Virus record (IMG/VR): IMGVR_UViG_3300038426_000075
Location: 1-64,000 of that record
DNA: 64,000 nucleotides
Source of the DNA: a virus
Direction: 5' to 3' (one strand)
Each line of letters begins with the position of its first letter. Position 1 is the first letter of the stretch. Below are positions 40,746-48,734 of the stretch, in pieces. A program made the translations under genes and the position numbers. The notes under the pieces are model-generated. The model saw only the letters and a program-made list of their open reading frames with translations. It made no database searches and had not been told where the DNA came from.

Positions 40746-41723
40746 CTAATAACTCTTCCAGATTCCAGATCTACCGGACCTGACTTGTCTTTCCGATCGA
40801 TCCAAGAAGATCAGGTCTTTCTTGACCTTCGCCTTTAAAATCTCAAAACGTTTACCATTTTTATCCGATGATGCCGGATCAAGGGTCTGTGTATCTTCTT
40901 TTAGGAAAGCCTCCCTGCCTATTCCATAGATCAATTCCCGGTGATACATTGCCTTGATTTCCGGGGCCACCGGAGGATTCGCAGTGATATCAGCAGTGGT
41001 GAATGGAGCCAGGGGTAAGCGATTGACCACCGTAATAAGGGTGTTACAGACCTTCCGAAGCGTAGCACTCGTCAGGAATTCATCGGACAAAGCTTGGTTG
41101 ACGGTGATCTCGGATGCGGTGAGCGAAGCGACCGTTACATAACCATTGTTTTTGACCGTCCCGGAAATATTGATCTCATCCCCTACGTCATAGTGGGTCG
41201 TGAAGTTCCATGGATTTCCGTCTTCATCCACTCCAGTTATTGAAATCTGACTCGTTGCTGCCGTAAATGAAATGCTCGAAACCCCTACTACCTCTCCCTT
41301 TCTGTGGTATTTTGGATATATATAAAAATAGCCCTTTCCACATTCTGGAATGTACCGCCGAGGACCATGCCATTCCCCTTCGTGATGATGCTCTTCCCTC
41401 CAATTCCTGTGCCATTGGTCCATATAGGCCTCGGAGGTTCTTATGAGGGTTCGGGGATGACCTGGATGATGATGTAAGAGATAGGCACCTTCTTTGATGT
41501 TGAGCACTAGGTCATCCGTGGTATATAGACCCATGTTACTAAGTAACTTATACTGAGTAAGAGAAACTGTAGATCGATCCTCCACAAGTAATGTTTCTCT
41601 GTATAACTCTTCGGTAATAATATTCAGATAATGGATAATCTCATCGTTTCCCCACAAAAAGGGCTCAATTGTATCGTCAAGGACCGTGCTTCGCGTGAGG
41701 TTAATTATTTCACCGACATTCAT
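40746..41723 (-). CDS. Head-tail adaptor protein
   Basis: From MNVGEIINLTRSTVLDDTIE, then WGNDEIIHYLNIITEELYRE, the N-terminal helices match podovirus adaptor proteins (gp4/gp11-like) that bind the portal. A beta insertion (ITGVDEDGNPWNFTTHYDVG, YVTVASLTASEITVNQAL) and a C-terminal helical arm follow. I use the ATG after AAGGGG at 41723; the frame upstream overlaps the plus-strand HNH promoter. Confidence 0.7.
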   Translation of the reverse strand: MNVGEIINLTRSTVLDDTIEPFLWGNDEIIHYLNIITEELYRETLLVEDRSTVSLTQYKLLSNMGLYTTDDLVLNIKEGAYLLHHHPGHPRTLIRTSEAYMDQWHRNWREEHHHEGEWHGPRRYIPECGKGYFYIYPKYHRKGEVVGVSSISFTAATSQISITGVDEDGNPWNFTTHYDVGDEINISGTVKNNGYVTVASLTASEITVNQALSDEFLTSATLRKVCNTLITVVNRLPLAPFTTADITANPPVAPEIKAMYHRELIYGIGREAFLKEDTQTLDPASSDKNGKRFEILKAKVKKDLIFLDRSERQVRSGRSGIWKSY

Positions 41724-41734
41724 GACTTTTCCCC

Positions 41735-41763
41735 TTGACAAACATATTACGCGATTGCATACT
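41735..41763 (+). promoter_or_regulatory. Plus-strand promoter with palindromic operator
   Basis: TTGACA, 17 bases, CATACT on the plus strand, with TACGCGATTGCATA (41748-41761) as operator overlapping the -10 box. It drives the HNH gene against the direction of the surrounding virion genes. The palindrome lies two bases further from the -35 box than in the two early promoters. Confidence 0.75.
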
Positions 41764-41778
41764 AAGAGAAAAACCAAA

Positions 41779-42375
41779 ATGCTTAAGCCTCCGAACTGGA
41801 CAGAAGCTGAGAAAGAAATCCTTCGTAGATATTTCCCTACGGAATCCAAAGAATATCTTTCTTCCATACTTCATAGAAACTTCGCGGCTATCGAGCGAAA
41901 AGCCAACTATTTGGGCATCAGAAGGTATCACCCTGAGAGCAGATTTGATAGTTTTTGGACTCCTGAACCCAATACTGGCTGCCGGCTGTGGACGGGGTCT
42001 GTAAATAGAAAAGGATATGGGCAAATTAGCAATCAAAGACCTGTTCTTGCTCATCGAGTATCGTGGGAACTGTATATAGGTCCTATTCCAAATGGTCTTT
42101 GCGTACTTCATAAATGTGACATCCCCTCTTGCGTAAACCATCGCCATCTTTTTCTTGGCACCCAACAGGATAACTCGGATGATTGTTGCAAGAAAAAGAG
42201 ACAACTCTTTGGGGAACAAAAACCTGGGGCAAAACTGTCCGATGCCGCCGTAATAGCTATCAGACAGGATTCGAGAACTCAAAGAGAGATAGCTAAATCC
42301 TTTGGCGTATCCCAAAGTGCAATCGCTCAATCTAAAATTGGAAAAACTTGGAAACATGTCACTAACCCTTCCTAA
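41779..42375 (+). CDS. HNH homing endonuclease on the opposite strand
   Basis: MLKPPNWTEAEKEILRRYFP starts a SANT/Myb-like HTH; then comes an HNH_3 core (VLAHRVSWELYIGPIP, VLHKCDIPSCVNHRHLFLGT, NSDDCCKKK) and a C-terminal HTH (TQREIAKSFGVSQSAIAQSK). The domain order equals that of the gene at 5244. It is the only plus-strand gene in the virion region, inserted between the adaptor and a small coat-associated gene, with its own promoter. Confidence 0.85.
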   Translation: MLKPPNWTEAEKEILRRYFPTESKEYLSSILHRNFAAIERKANYLGIRRYHPESRFDSFWTPEPNTGCRLWTGSVNRKGYGQISNQRPVLAHRVSWELYIGPIPNGLCVLHKCDIPSCVNHRHLFLGTQQDNSDDCCKKKRQLFGEQKPGAKLSDAAVIAIRQDSRTQREIAKSFGVSQSAIAQSKIGKTWKHVTNPS

Positions 42376-42723
42376 CTATTTCAGTTCGCCTTTTTTGGCC
42401 TTCTCGATAGAACCAATGAGGCTATCGTTTTTCTTAGGAGATTTGGTCTGGACTCCGACCTTCTGAAGTTGGACTTCGACACTAAACTGATTCTTGTCTC
42501 CCTGTCTGTCCACCTTTCTGACCTCCATCACTTCACCAATCCCAGAAATATCGACCTTCTCACCTATCTTGACCTTTTCCATCTGTGGAAATTTACCAAT
42601 CAGATCGGTATTAAAGTTAAGCCTAAACCCATAAGGATATTTCTCATCCAAAAGACTGGGTTGACTGTCTTTCTTCAATTCTGCCTTGCTCTTCTTAGGG
42701 ATTTTAAGATCAATTAAATTCAC
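42376..42723 (-). CDS. Conserved phage protein near the coat genes
   Basis: MNLIDLKIPKKSKAELKKDS, then YPYGFRLNFNTDLIGKFPQM and VEKVDISGIGEVMEVR form a pattern I have seen in capsid-associated phage proteins of about 110-120 residues. A role as a capsid staple or accessory protein is possible. It is convergent with the HNH gene. Confidence 0.6.
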   Translation of the reverse strand: MNLIDLKIPKKSKAELKKDSQPSLLDEKYPYGFRLNFNTDLIGKFPQMEKVKIGEKVDISGIGEVMEVRKVDRQGDKNQFSVEVQLQKVGVQTKSPKKNDSLIGSIEKAKKGELK

Positions 42724-42738
42724 GTTATTCGCCTCCTT

Positions 42739-42894
42739 TCAATCCTCGTTCTCGAATGTATAGCCGCAAAAAGGGCAGCGGCCGTGGAATGTTTCATCCG
42801 GCAAAAAGATCTGTCCGCACTTTCTGCAATGGATCACATAACTATTCCCCGGGTTGGGATCAATAGACCCTTCGCTTACGGTTTGATCAGCCAT
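42739..42894 (-). CDS. Zinc-ribbon microprotein (51 aa)
   Basis: CRKC (24-27) and CPFC (40-43) flank GQIFLPDETFHGR, a clean four-cysteine ribbon. The start follows AAGGAGGATTAGGT, and the stop lies next to the AAAGGAGG of the downstream gene. One of many ribbons in this genome. Confidence 0.65.
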   Translation of the reverse strand: MADQTVSEGSIDPNPGNSYVIHCRKCGQIFLPDETFHGRCPFCGYTFENED

Positions 42895-42896
42895 AC

Positions 42897-43016
42897 CTAA
42901 TCCTCCTTAACGTGCCCACAGACCTTACACACCTTAAAGATTCTCCGGCCCTTCTTCACCTTTCTCCAACTGCATTCTCCACAGGATGGGCATTTATCTG
43001 AAGATTTTATAGTCCC
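42897..43016 (-). other. Zinc-ribbon reading frame without its own start codon
   Basis: Immediately after the TAA of the gene at 43017 and in the same frame there is an open stretch coding CPSCGECSW, then VCKVCGHVKED. It has no ATG, GTG or TTG before the first CxxC. It may be a read-through extension of the upstream protein or a broken fusion. Confidence 0.45.
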
Positions 43017-43517
43017 TTACCCCATAATCCCCATCTGCGAGAGAACACTTGGTTCCTTCTCCGTTTTAGGTCTCCCGGTGCGTTTCGACGCCTTGTTATC
43101 CTTCGGCTGCTCGGCCTTTCCGGTTACCGCCTCAGTCTTCTCAACTGGCTCGGGCGCCTCATCTTCCATCGCCTCGGCTTGCGCCTGCAGGGACCTGATT
43201 TCGGCCAGCAATTCTGCCTTGGTCATCTTCTTGCCGGCAGCCGGTGGTGCTGGATGATCGGGGGGCAATACTTCTTCCTCGAACTCCGGCCCTCCGAATC
43301 TCTGATCCCACCATGCGAGAGCCTTTTGCCTCTGTGGATCGGGCAGAGATTCCAAGAGGGATTTGTCTTTTACAGGTTCCCCATTGGGAAGGATGTAATT
43401 TCCATCCATCGTCTCAAAGAAATTTCCCTGTTCTGTCGTAAAATTATGGCGCGTATAGACCTCCACTCCGTTCAAAACCTTTCTCGATCCTTCCGGTACT
43501 GTTTGGTTCGGTAACAT
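43017..43517 (-). CDS. Hypothetical protein with disordered acidic tail
   Basis: 166 residues: N-terminal region (EGSRKVLNGVEVYTRHNFTT), central helix (ERQKALAWWDQRFGG-like) and a charged, disordered C-terminus ending LSQMGIMG. AAAGGAG precedes the ATG. The in-frame zinc ribbon follows its stop. A strong terminator lies upstream of it. Confidence 0.6.
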   Translation of the reverse strand: MLPNQTVPEGSRKVLNGVEVYTRHNFTTEQGNFFETMDGNYILPNGEPVKDKSLLESLPDPQRQKALAWWDQRFGGPEFEEEVLPPDHPAPPAAGKKMTKAELLAEIRSLQAQAEAMEDEAPEPVEKTEAVTGKAEQPKDNKASKRTGRPKTEKEPSVLSQMGIMG

Positions 43518-43545
43518 AAAGACTCTCCTTTCTGTTTTGATTTTG

Positions 43546-43573
43546 AAAAAGGTGGGGGCCCGAAGCCCCCACC
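43546..43573 (-). terminator. Rho-independent terminator
   Basis: GGTGGGGGC-TTCGG-GCCCCCACC on the minus strand is a perfect 9-bp stem followed by TTTTT. It ends transcription coming from the coat, decoration and beta-helix genes. Confidence 0.9.
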
Positions 43574-43595
43574 CTGAAAGTTAAACGTTAAAAGG

Positions 43596-44585
43596 TTAGC
43601 CGGTTAAAGCAACCCATCTTCCACCAGTGCCTGCCCCAGGAACATCATTACCAAAGAGAAGGCCACTGTCGGATGTTTCCAGACCCGTCACTCCCTGAAC
43701 GACAGAGTTCTTTAAGAGAACCTTGCCAACACCTCCCGTTGTGACAATGGTAAAAGCCTGGGTTAGGTTTGCCCCAAAGTTTTGGAACATACAATCCTCG
43801 AACAGCACGAAACGATCCATGCCATAAGCCGAGATATTCATGAACACGCTGCCTACCCCACCCCACTTATCTATATTGCAGCGCCTGAAAATGTTTCTTG
43901 GGGCAAGAGTCGCAGCTGTCTGAGCACCGCCGTCAAAGTCAATTTGTGCATTGGCCACATTCCCACCTTGTATAGTGTCCACACCAATGACACAATCCTC
44001 GAAAATATTCTCACCCGTTCTGATCACCAATGAACGCATTGCAGCATTACCGGCAGCCAATCCACCCGAGTCTAATCCGGCAGCGATATGACAGTGATTA
44101 AATCTCTGCCTGAGTCCGGTAATCAGCATACAAACTGCCGCATTGGTAATGTGAGCGCCTCCCTGCTGGAATTCTATATTCTGGAAGAAGTTGGCGTTTC
44201 CGCTTACCGTGATCATCGGAGTACATGCAGTAATCACGGTAGCGGGAACAATAATCCTTGCGCGGGGAGAATAAGGGGTTCCCTGATTGGCTCCAATGAC
44301 AAAGCAGTTACTTTTATGCCAGTCAAATACTGTCGTAATGTTATATGTTCCCGGTAGAACTATCAGAGCATCATTCCTCTGATCTTTCATGGCTGTATAG
44401 GCCGTAGGTAAATCATTGAAGATGTGATCACCCGGGACTCTCTGGTTTGCGAGCCAGACGTGATAATTATCTCCAACGACCGTAGGATCACACAGATAGA
44501 ATACATCTCCAATTCCGGGTCCTAACTGGAGAGTGCTCTGAAGCCAAAATCTTAACGATTGGGAAAGATTTCCTAATTTAATCAT
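43596..44585 (-). CDS. Right-handed beta-helix virion protein
   Basis: After a helical start, residues about 60-320 show beta-helix rungs (DALIVLPGTYNITTVFDWHK, NCHIAAGLDSGG-like, RNIFRRCNIDKWGGVG, VLFEDCMFQNFGANL) typical of pectate-lyase-like folds. There is no signal peptide. It lies between the decoration gene and a terminator, so a head decoration or spike protein is likely. Confidence 0.65.
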   Translation of the reverse strand: MIKLGNLSQSLRFWLQSTLQLGPGIGDVFYLCDPTVVGDNYHVWLANQRVPGDHIFNDLPTAYTAMKDQRNDALIVLPGTYNITTVFDWHKSNCFVIGANQGTPYSPRARIIVPATVITACTPMITVSGNANFFQNIEFQQGGAHITNAAVCMLITGLRQRFNHCHIAAGLDSGGLAAGNAAMRSLVIRTGENIFEDCVIGVDTIQGGNVANAQIDFDGGAQTAATLAPRNIFRRCNIDKWGGVGSVFMNISAYGMDRFVLFEDCMFQNFGANLTQAFTIVTTGGVGKVLLKNSVVQGVTGLETSDSGLLFGNDVPGAGTGGRWVALTG

Positions 44586-44741
44586 GGTAGTCCTCCATAG
44601 TTTTCCCCTACAGGTGTTGCAATGAATTGCAACCGTAGGATACTGGTTAAATTGTTAAAGAAATGAAGACCTTCGCCATTGCCAATTCTTCTTTGCCGAT
44701 CAATCAAAGGACATAACTGTCCCGATGAGCGTCGAAGAGAT

Positions 44742-44764
44742 GGGGAGAGGAAAATCCCCTCCCC
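44742..44764 (-). other. Intergenic GC-rich hairpin
   Basis: GGGGAGGGGATTTTCCTCTCCCC can fold into a stem with TTTT loop in the 189-bp gap between the decoration protein and the beta-helix gene. No T-run follows. No gene is convincing in this gap. Confidence 0.3.
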
Positions 44765-44774
44765 AGTTGATTGT

Positions 44775-45233
44775 TTATGCACTCTGGAGGAAGTTGCTGT
44801 TGTTAGCCTTGACTTCCGGCCTTGGATAAGCCTCGAACCAGGGCCTCCACATCCCGGAGCCTCCACCACTATTAGCGGTGAACACCAATTCATCGCCGGC
44901 ATTGAGCTTTACGGGAGCAACGACTACTACTCCGGCAACTGTGGAGTGACAATTCTTCCAGACAATCTTCCCTAATGGAGTCAGGGTCGGAATGGTGACT
45001 ACAGCCACCGCCGTTGCCGTTGCATCACCCCCAGAGCCTGGAATCAATCTCCTGGTGACGGTAATGATCATAGCACTTGTATCAAGTGTAACCAGGATCT
45101 TGGCCCCGACCGCAAAAAGATCACAGGGCTGATTCACCCTGCAAAGAACCACTGCACTTGCGGCAAAAGTGCCAATATCAGTTGATGCCACTGCTTCGTT
45201 AATCGCTTGAATTTTTGAATCTGTGTAAGCCAT
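44775..45233 (-). CDS. Probable capsid decoration protein
   Basis: 152 residues with repeated beta segments (CDLFAVGAKILVTLDTSAMI, VVAPVKLNAGDELVFTANSG) and a short Pro/Arg-rich end. The position directly after the major coat gene is the usual place of a decoration or head-vertex protein. AAGGAGG precedes the ATG. Confidence 0.6.
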   Translation of the reverse strand: MAYTDSKIQAINEAVASTDIGTFAASAVVLCRVNQPCDLFAVGAKILVTLDTSAMIITVTRRLIPGSGGDATATAVAVVTIPTLTPLGKIVWKNCHSTVAGVVVVAPVKLNAGDELVFTANSGGGSGMWRPWFEAYPRPEVKANNSNFLQSA

Positions 45234-45324
45234 TTTTATTACCTCCTTATCTTTTTTGAACTACTTTAAATTCGGGTTGAGAAATAAGATGGGCCATGTT
45301 CGACCCATCCCTACAAGTAATCTC

Positions 45325-45338
45325 TACGCAGATGCGTA
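45325..45338 (-). promoter_or_regulatory. Dispersed palindromic operator, copy 6
   Basis: TACGCAGATGCGTA abuts the stop codon of the major coat gene, upstream of the decoration gene. No clear promoter boxes. Confidence 0.6.
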
Positions 45339-46298
45339 TTACGAGCTGGAAATGTAGCAGCCCTTCACTTTTCCAGCTGTTGCGGTCAATGGCCAAACGA
45401 GTCCGAGGCCAAGAACCCCATACCATGCCGCTGAATTTAACCGACCATGATCCTGTCCGAAGTTAACCTGCACTCTGACCTCCGGCGTTTCCGCCTCGAT
45501 CATAGCTGCAAAGTCGTCTCCGAGGATGATCCCTTCACCAAGAACAGAATTCGTCCCCGCGTTATTTTTGAGACAGACAGTGTCCTTGATTTCGATACAC
45601 CGGATACTCTCAATCTTTCCAACCTCGGAGTTATGGAAGACATCCCCTTCACGGAGATATTGCTTCCAAGTTTCAAAGTTGTCGTCATTCTTGACGCCCC
45701 TCATTGCCTTTGTGGCGAGCAATCCAATATAGTCGTCACCCTCGTAAGGATCTACGATATAGGTGTCAGCAAAGGCATCCCTGATCGCTCCCAGATGAGC
45801 GATGTTTACGTTGACAAGGGCTGCTGTAACAATGGTCCCGGTTTCAGTGAAGGTCCCTCCTGTCAGAGAAGTAGGGGTGTATGTCAGGTAGGTGGTCTTC
45901 ATGACGGTTGCCGCAAGTCGGTCCAGGGCCTTTGTCATCTGCTTTCTGAGGGCTTTCTGAATCGGGTCCTGCGGGTCGAATTTGGAAAGCAATTGGGACA
46001 TATGGCTGAATGTCACCGCACGGCCATACTCTGCAACTGTGATCGCCGTGGTGGACAGAGCAAAGTCGTCCACGGGGATCCTGTCGTGCTCCGAAAGAGC
46101 AGCACTTGTGGGCTGGGTCAAAAGATCAGCCCGGGTAAGGGTTTGTGACTCGCCGCGTTTCTTCCCGAAGCCAGGTTCGGTCCTGACGAAATCCATGAAC
46201 TTGGACTCGACAATAGACTGTTCACGAAGCTTCGCACTCAAAGCATTATTCTTGTAGACGCCTGTGGGAGCGCTAAACTCCCAGGTAAAATCTGCCAT
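45339..46298 (-). CDS. Major capsid protein, N4-gp56 family
   Basis: The 319 residues fit N4-gp56-type HK97-fold coat proteins: YKNNALSAKLREQSIVESKF near the N-terminus, GESQTLTRADLLTQPTSAAL, the helix MSQLLSKFDPQDPIQKALRK, YLTYTPTSLTGG, and a C-terminal core VVRVQVNFGQDHGRL-like strand with GVLGLGLVWPL. AAGGAGG precedes the ATG. It is preceded by the scaffold gene. Its presence defines the podovirus-like head. Confidence 0.85.
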   Translation of the reverse strand: MADFTWEFSAPTGVYKNNALSAKLREQSIVESKFMDFVRTEPGFGKKRGESQTLTRADLLTQPTSAALSEHDRIPVDDFALSTTAITVAEYGRAVTFSHMSQLLSKFDPQDPIQKALRKQMTKALDRLAATVMKTTYLTYTPTSLTGGTFTETGTIVTAALVNVNIAHLGAIRDAFADTYIVDPYEGDDYIGLLATKAMRGVKNDDNFETWKQYLREGDVFHNSEVGKIESIRCIEIKDTVCLKNNAGTNSVLGEGIILGDDFAAMIEAETPEVRVQVNFGQDHGRLNSAAWYGVLGLGLVWPLTATAGKVKGCYISSS

Positions 46299-46312
46299 GG
46301 TTTATTTCCTCC

Positions 46313-47350
46313 TTATGGTGAGTGACGGAGTTTCCTCCTTTCGAGAGCTGCTCGTTGAGCATCGCCCATCGTATGAGAGGCCTCCGGTTCTTTTTTGGTT
46401 GTTACCTTTGAACCGCGCCCAAGGACTTCAAGATTCTCTTGGTTCTCCTTTTCCTTAAGGGCACGTTCCCTTTCCTCGCCTCTGAGTTCATCAACGAAGT
46501 CTTTGCATAACTTGGCGGTCTCTTTGATCTGGTCTTCCATAGGGAGTGATTTTGAGACGTCCGTTGAGAAGTCCCAGAACAGTCGAAGAATACGTTCCTT
46601 CTCCTTCGGACTGGTCTTGTCAGAAATCAAGCCAGCCTCTTCCAAGGCGGTATCGACTGCGGATATAACGGCCTCCTTGTTTCTCTTGGCTTCTTCACGC
46701 TCCTCGAATGCGAGATTGGCAATCTCGGTTTGTGCCTCGGCCCAAACAAGGGCTACCTTTCCGTTATATTCCCCCATCTTCTTCTGGTAGTCGGCCCACT
46801 TGGTATCAAACTCCGGATCGTCTCGATCCTGTGGTGGCACGGGAGATGGTATGGCCGCGGCCTTGGCAATGGTATCATCGGCAACCTTCTGGCGTTTCAC
46901 ACTCCATGGGTTTTCGGCAGCGGCTGTGACCGGGGCTTTACTGGCGGCTTCGTCCACGCGCTTTTGAAGATCTGAAACAACGGTTTCCAGCTTCTTAGCC
47001 TTTGTGGTAGCCTCCGTCATCTTCTTTTTGGCCTCTTTGACAGCCTTCTCAGCAGCTGCTTGGTCCTTGTACTCAAGGCGGGCCTCTTCTTCTTCCTTTT
47101 CCTTACCCTCACCCTCGACCTTCTTCAGCTCTTCAGCCGCTCGATCCTCTTCAGCCTTCTTCTGCCTTGCCTTTTTTTCCTCCACTTCCTTTTCGACCGC
47201 TTCGGCACCTATTGCTCCGTGCTCGGGAGATCCCTCAAACTTGGCTTTGGACGAATCCTCACCGGGGTCCGCGCCAATCGGGGTATTCCCTTCGTCGGGG
47301 TCAAAATCGTCATCCAGATTCAAATCTTTTGCCGTCAATGTCTTTGCCAT
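46313..47350 (-). CDS. Scaffolding protein
   Basis: From MAKTLTAKDLNLDDDFDPDE the product (345 residues) has an acidic N-terminus and a long Glu/Lys/Ala helical centre (KKARQKKAEEDRAAEELKKV). The C-terminal part (EGKEKENQENLEVL-like) ends with a basic tail (MGDAQRAALERRKLRHSP). This composition and the place before the coat gene are typical of scaffolds. I chose the ATG at 47350; the frame upstream passes through a palindrome and terminator-like structures. Confidence 0.75.
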   Translation of the reverse strand: MAKTLTAKDLNLDDDFDPDEGNTPIGADPGEDSSKAKFEGSPEHGAIGAEAVEKEVEEKKARQKKAEEDRAAEELKKVEGEGKEKEEEEARLEYKDQAAAEKAVKEAKKKMTEATTKAKKLETVVSDLQKRVDEAASKAPVTAAAENPWSVKRQKVADDTIAKAAAIPSPVPPQDRDDPEFDTKWADYQKKMGEYNGKVALVWAEAQTEIANLAFEEREEAKRNKEAVISAVDTALEEAGLISDKTSPKEKERILRLFWDFSTDVSKSLPMEDQIKETAKLCKDFVDELRGEERERALKEKENQENLEVLGRGSKVTTKKEPEASHTMGDAQRAALERRKLRHSP

Positions 47351-47421
47351 CGTTTTCACTCTCTCCGAGAGTCCATTTCTGGGTCGGAGTCCTTTCTTGT
47401 ATTTCCAAGTGCGAATCCTTG

Positions 47422-47435
47422 TACGCATTTGCGTA
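47422..47435 (-). promoter_or_regulatory. Dispersed palindromic operator, copy 7
   Basis: TACGCATTTGCGTA lies between a structured intergenic region and the scaffold gene, downstream of the HNH gene at 47584. -10 and -35 boxes are weak. Confidence 0.6.
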
Positions 47436-47462
47436 TTCAGGGGCACTGTGGATGCTGTGTAG

Positions 47463-47561
47463 GCAACAAAAAAGGCGGTCAGACATGAGTGTCGTGGCAC
47501 CCACGAATGCCGCCTTTTTCCAGAATATCTGCCCACTAAGTGATCAACTTAGTGAGGTTGC
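47463..47561 (-). terminator. Composite terminator and hairpin array
   Basis: On the minus strand come CACTAAGT-TGATC-ACTTAGTG (8-bp stem), CAGATATTCTG, then AAAAAGGCGG...CCGCCTTTTTT with inner TCGTGG-GTG-CCACGA. The outer GCAAC/GTTGC pair could close the whole. The T-runs on both strands suit a bidirectional terminator between the HNH gene and the scaffold gene. Confidence 0.65.
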
Positions 47562-47583
47562 TTTTATTATTTCCTATTCAAAT

Positions 47584-48006
47584 CTATATATGTTCATTTC
47601 GATCTTTTTCTCTCCACTCTCTTTGATATTCATTATGGGCCTCATTACACGCTGAACATCTACAGTCTCTATAAGAATATCCAGAATGTGTTCCGTGTGA
47701 AATTGGACCTTTCTGTTCCTTTCTGTTCTGCATTGAATTGCAACTCAAATGAGCGAAAGCAATGTTATCCATATCCCAAAATAGATTGACATCAACACCC
47801 AACCATTTCCGCTTATGCTCAACTGATAAATCTCTGACGGTATCAATGAGTTTGCCACATAAATAACACTTATTAAGATCATATTTTTTTAAAAGATCGA
47901 ATAAAATCATCTTTCTTAGTCGATGGGTTGCCGTTCCAAAGGACATACCCAAAAAATCACTCTTCCTTTTGTTACATTTCCAATGATTTTCCTTTGTATC
48001 CCCCAT
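47584..48006 (-). CDS. HNH endonuclease
   Basis: 140 residues with FGTATHRLRKMILFDLLKKY, NKCYLCGKLI, LSVEHKRKWLG and FAHLSCNSMQNRKEQ: the HNH core with cysteine pairs, followed by a second cysteine motif (CRCSACNEAHNEYQR). The family of small free-standing phage HNH nucleases. GGAGG precedes the ATG. It lies immediately next to the tRNA gene. Confidence 0.85.
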   Translation of the reverse strand: MGDTKENHWKCNKRKSDFLGMSFGTATHRLRKMILFDLLKKYDLNKCYLCGKLIDTVRDLSVEHKRKWLGVDVNLFWDMDNIAFAHLSCNSMQNRKEQKGPISHGTHSGYSYRDCRCSACNEAHNEYQREWREKDRNEHI

Positions 48007-48056
48007 GCTTTGACCTCCGTCTTTGATGGGAATTTTTGTTACTTTATCTTTCTATA

Positions 48057-48133
48057 TGGTAGCGGGAGCCAGATTCGCACTGGCGACCTCCGGGGTATGA
48101 GCCCGGCGCGCTTACTGCCTGCGCCATCCCGCA
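48057..48133 (-). tRNA. tRNA(CAT), initiator-like
   Basis: A 77-nt cloverleaf on the minus strand with encoded CCA. Anticodon loop CTCATAC gives CAT. The anticodon stem is CCGGG/CCCGG, including the three G-C pairs (29-31/39-41) that mark initiator tRNA. Position 1 opposite 72 is a U-U mismatch, also initiator-like, although the standard is C-A. The D stem has C11-G24, the elongator state. T-loop TGCGAAT has G at position 55 instead of T. All stems are otherwise intact. It could serve in initiation or as a Met/Ile tRNA; initiation is favoured by two of three hallmarks. Confidence 0.85.
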
Positions 48134-48162
48134 ATCTATTCTATATTTGGTATTTCCCTTGC

Positions 48163-48492
48163 TTACCTTCCCAATCTTATCCGCGTCAACCTTTTGGCTG
48201 CCGCTTCTCCAATTTGGATATCTCGTCCAAGTTTATCAAGCATTCCCAAAAGTGTGAGTGCTTTAGGATCAGCATTTAACAACTCCTCTATCCTTTGCTG
48301 CAAGTCCTTTTCGATCATGGCCACAAAAAACTTTCCAGCCCTCGTCTTTAGTTTCTGTTCGGCCTCCATGCCAGCAGAGGCATCCGCTTCAAGCTGGCCC
48401 TCCAATAGTTTTTCTCTCTCGGTAGGACCCTTGTTTCTTGGCCTTCCACTCATGATATCAACTGCCATCCCACCAATGATGCTATCGCTCAT
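48163..48492 (-). CDS. Hypothetical helical protein (109 aa)
   Basis: Starts MSDSIIGGMAVDIMSGRPRN at an ATG overlapping the upstream stop (ATGA). The C-terminus is helical (FVAMIEKDLQQRIEELLNAD, LGMLDKLGRDIQIGEAAAKR). A small-terminase-like role is imaginable but no HTH is evident. Function unknown. Confidence 0.5.
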   Translation of the reverse strand: MSDSIIGGMAVDIMSGRPRNKGPTEREKLLEGQLEADASAGMEAEQKLKTRAGKFFVAMIEKDLQQRIEELLNADPKALTLLGMLDKLGRDIQIGEAAAKRLTRIRLGR

Positions 48493-48734
48493 GCCTCTCT
48501 CCAAATTCCTTTTTCAAGAAACCCATGCCATTTATGTTCACCCTCATCGAGCAGAATCGAAGGTGAAACTGTTATTGTTCCATCCTCATGCTCGGTAACT
48601 TCATGATTGATTAAACTTCCCATATGGCATCCAGGTGGTCTCATATACCATGTGCCGTACTTATCCTTCCCATACTCACCCTCACACAAAAGAAGGTTTC
48701 CCTTTTCGTCTGGATAAGCCCTTCGCCCAATCAT
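48489..48734 (-). CDS. Conserved small protein (DUF6527-like)
   Basis: CEGEYGKDKYGTWYMRPPGC, MGSLINHEVTEHEDGTITVS and EGEHKWHGFLEKGIWRE resemble a small conserved domain found in phages (DUF6527 type). The fold is beta-rich with conserved Trp and His residues. Coupled to both neighbours by ATGA overlaps. Function unknown. Confidence 0.6.
   Translation of the reverse strand: MIGRRAYPDEKGNLLLCEGEYGKDKYGTWYMRPPGCHMGSLINHEVTEHEDGTITVSPSILLDEGEHKWHGFLEKGIWREA

Noticed and set aside
44582-44902. Minus-strand frame of 106 codons overlapping the end of the decoration gene
   Set aside because: It overlaps a better gene, has low-complexity composition and crosses a hairpin. No ribosome site.
47351-47536. 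N-terminal extension of the scaffold gene
   Set aside because: It would read through the terminator-like stem and the palindrome, and the family starts near the internal MAKTLTAKD.
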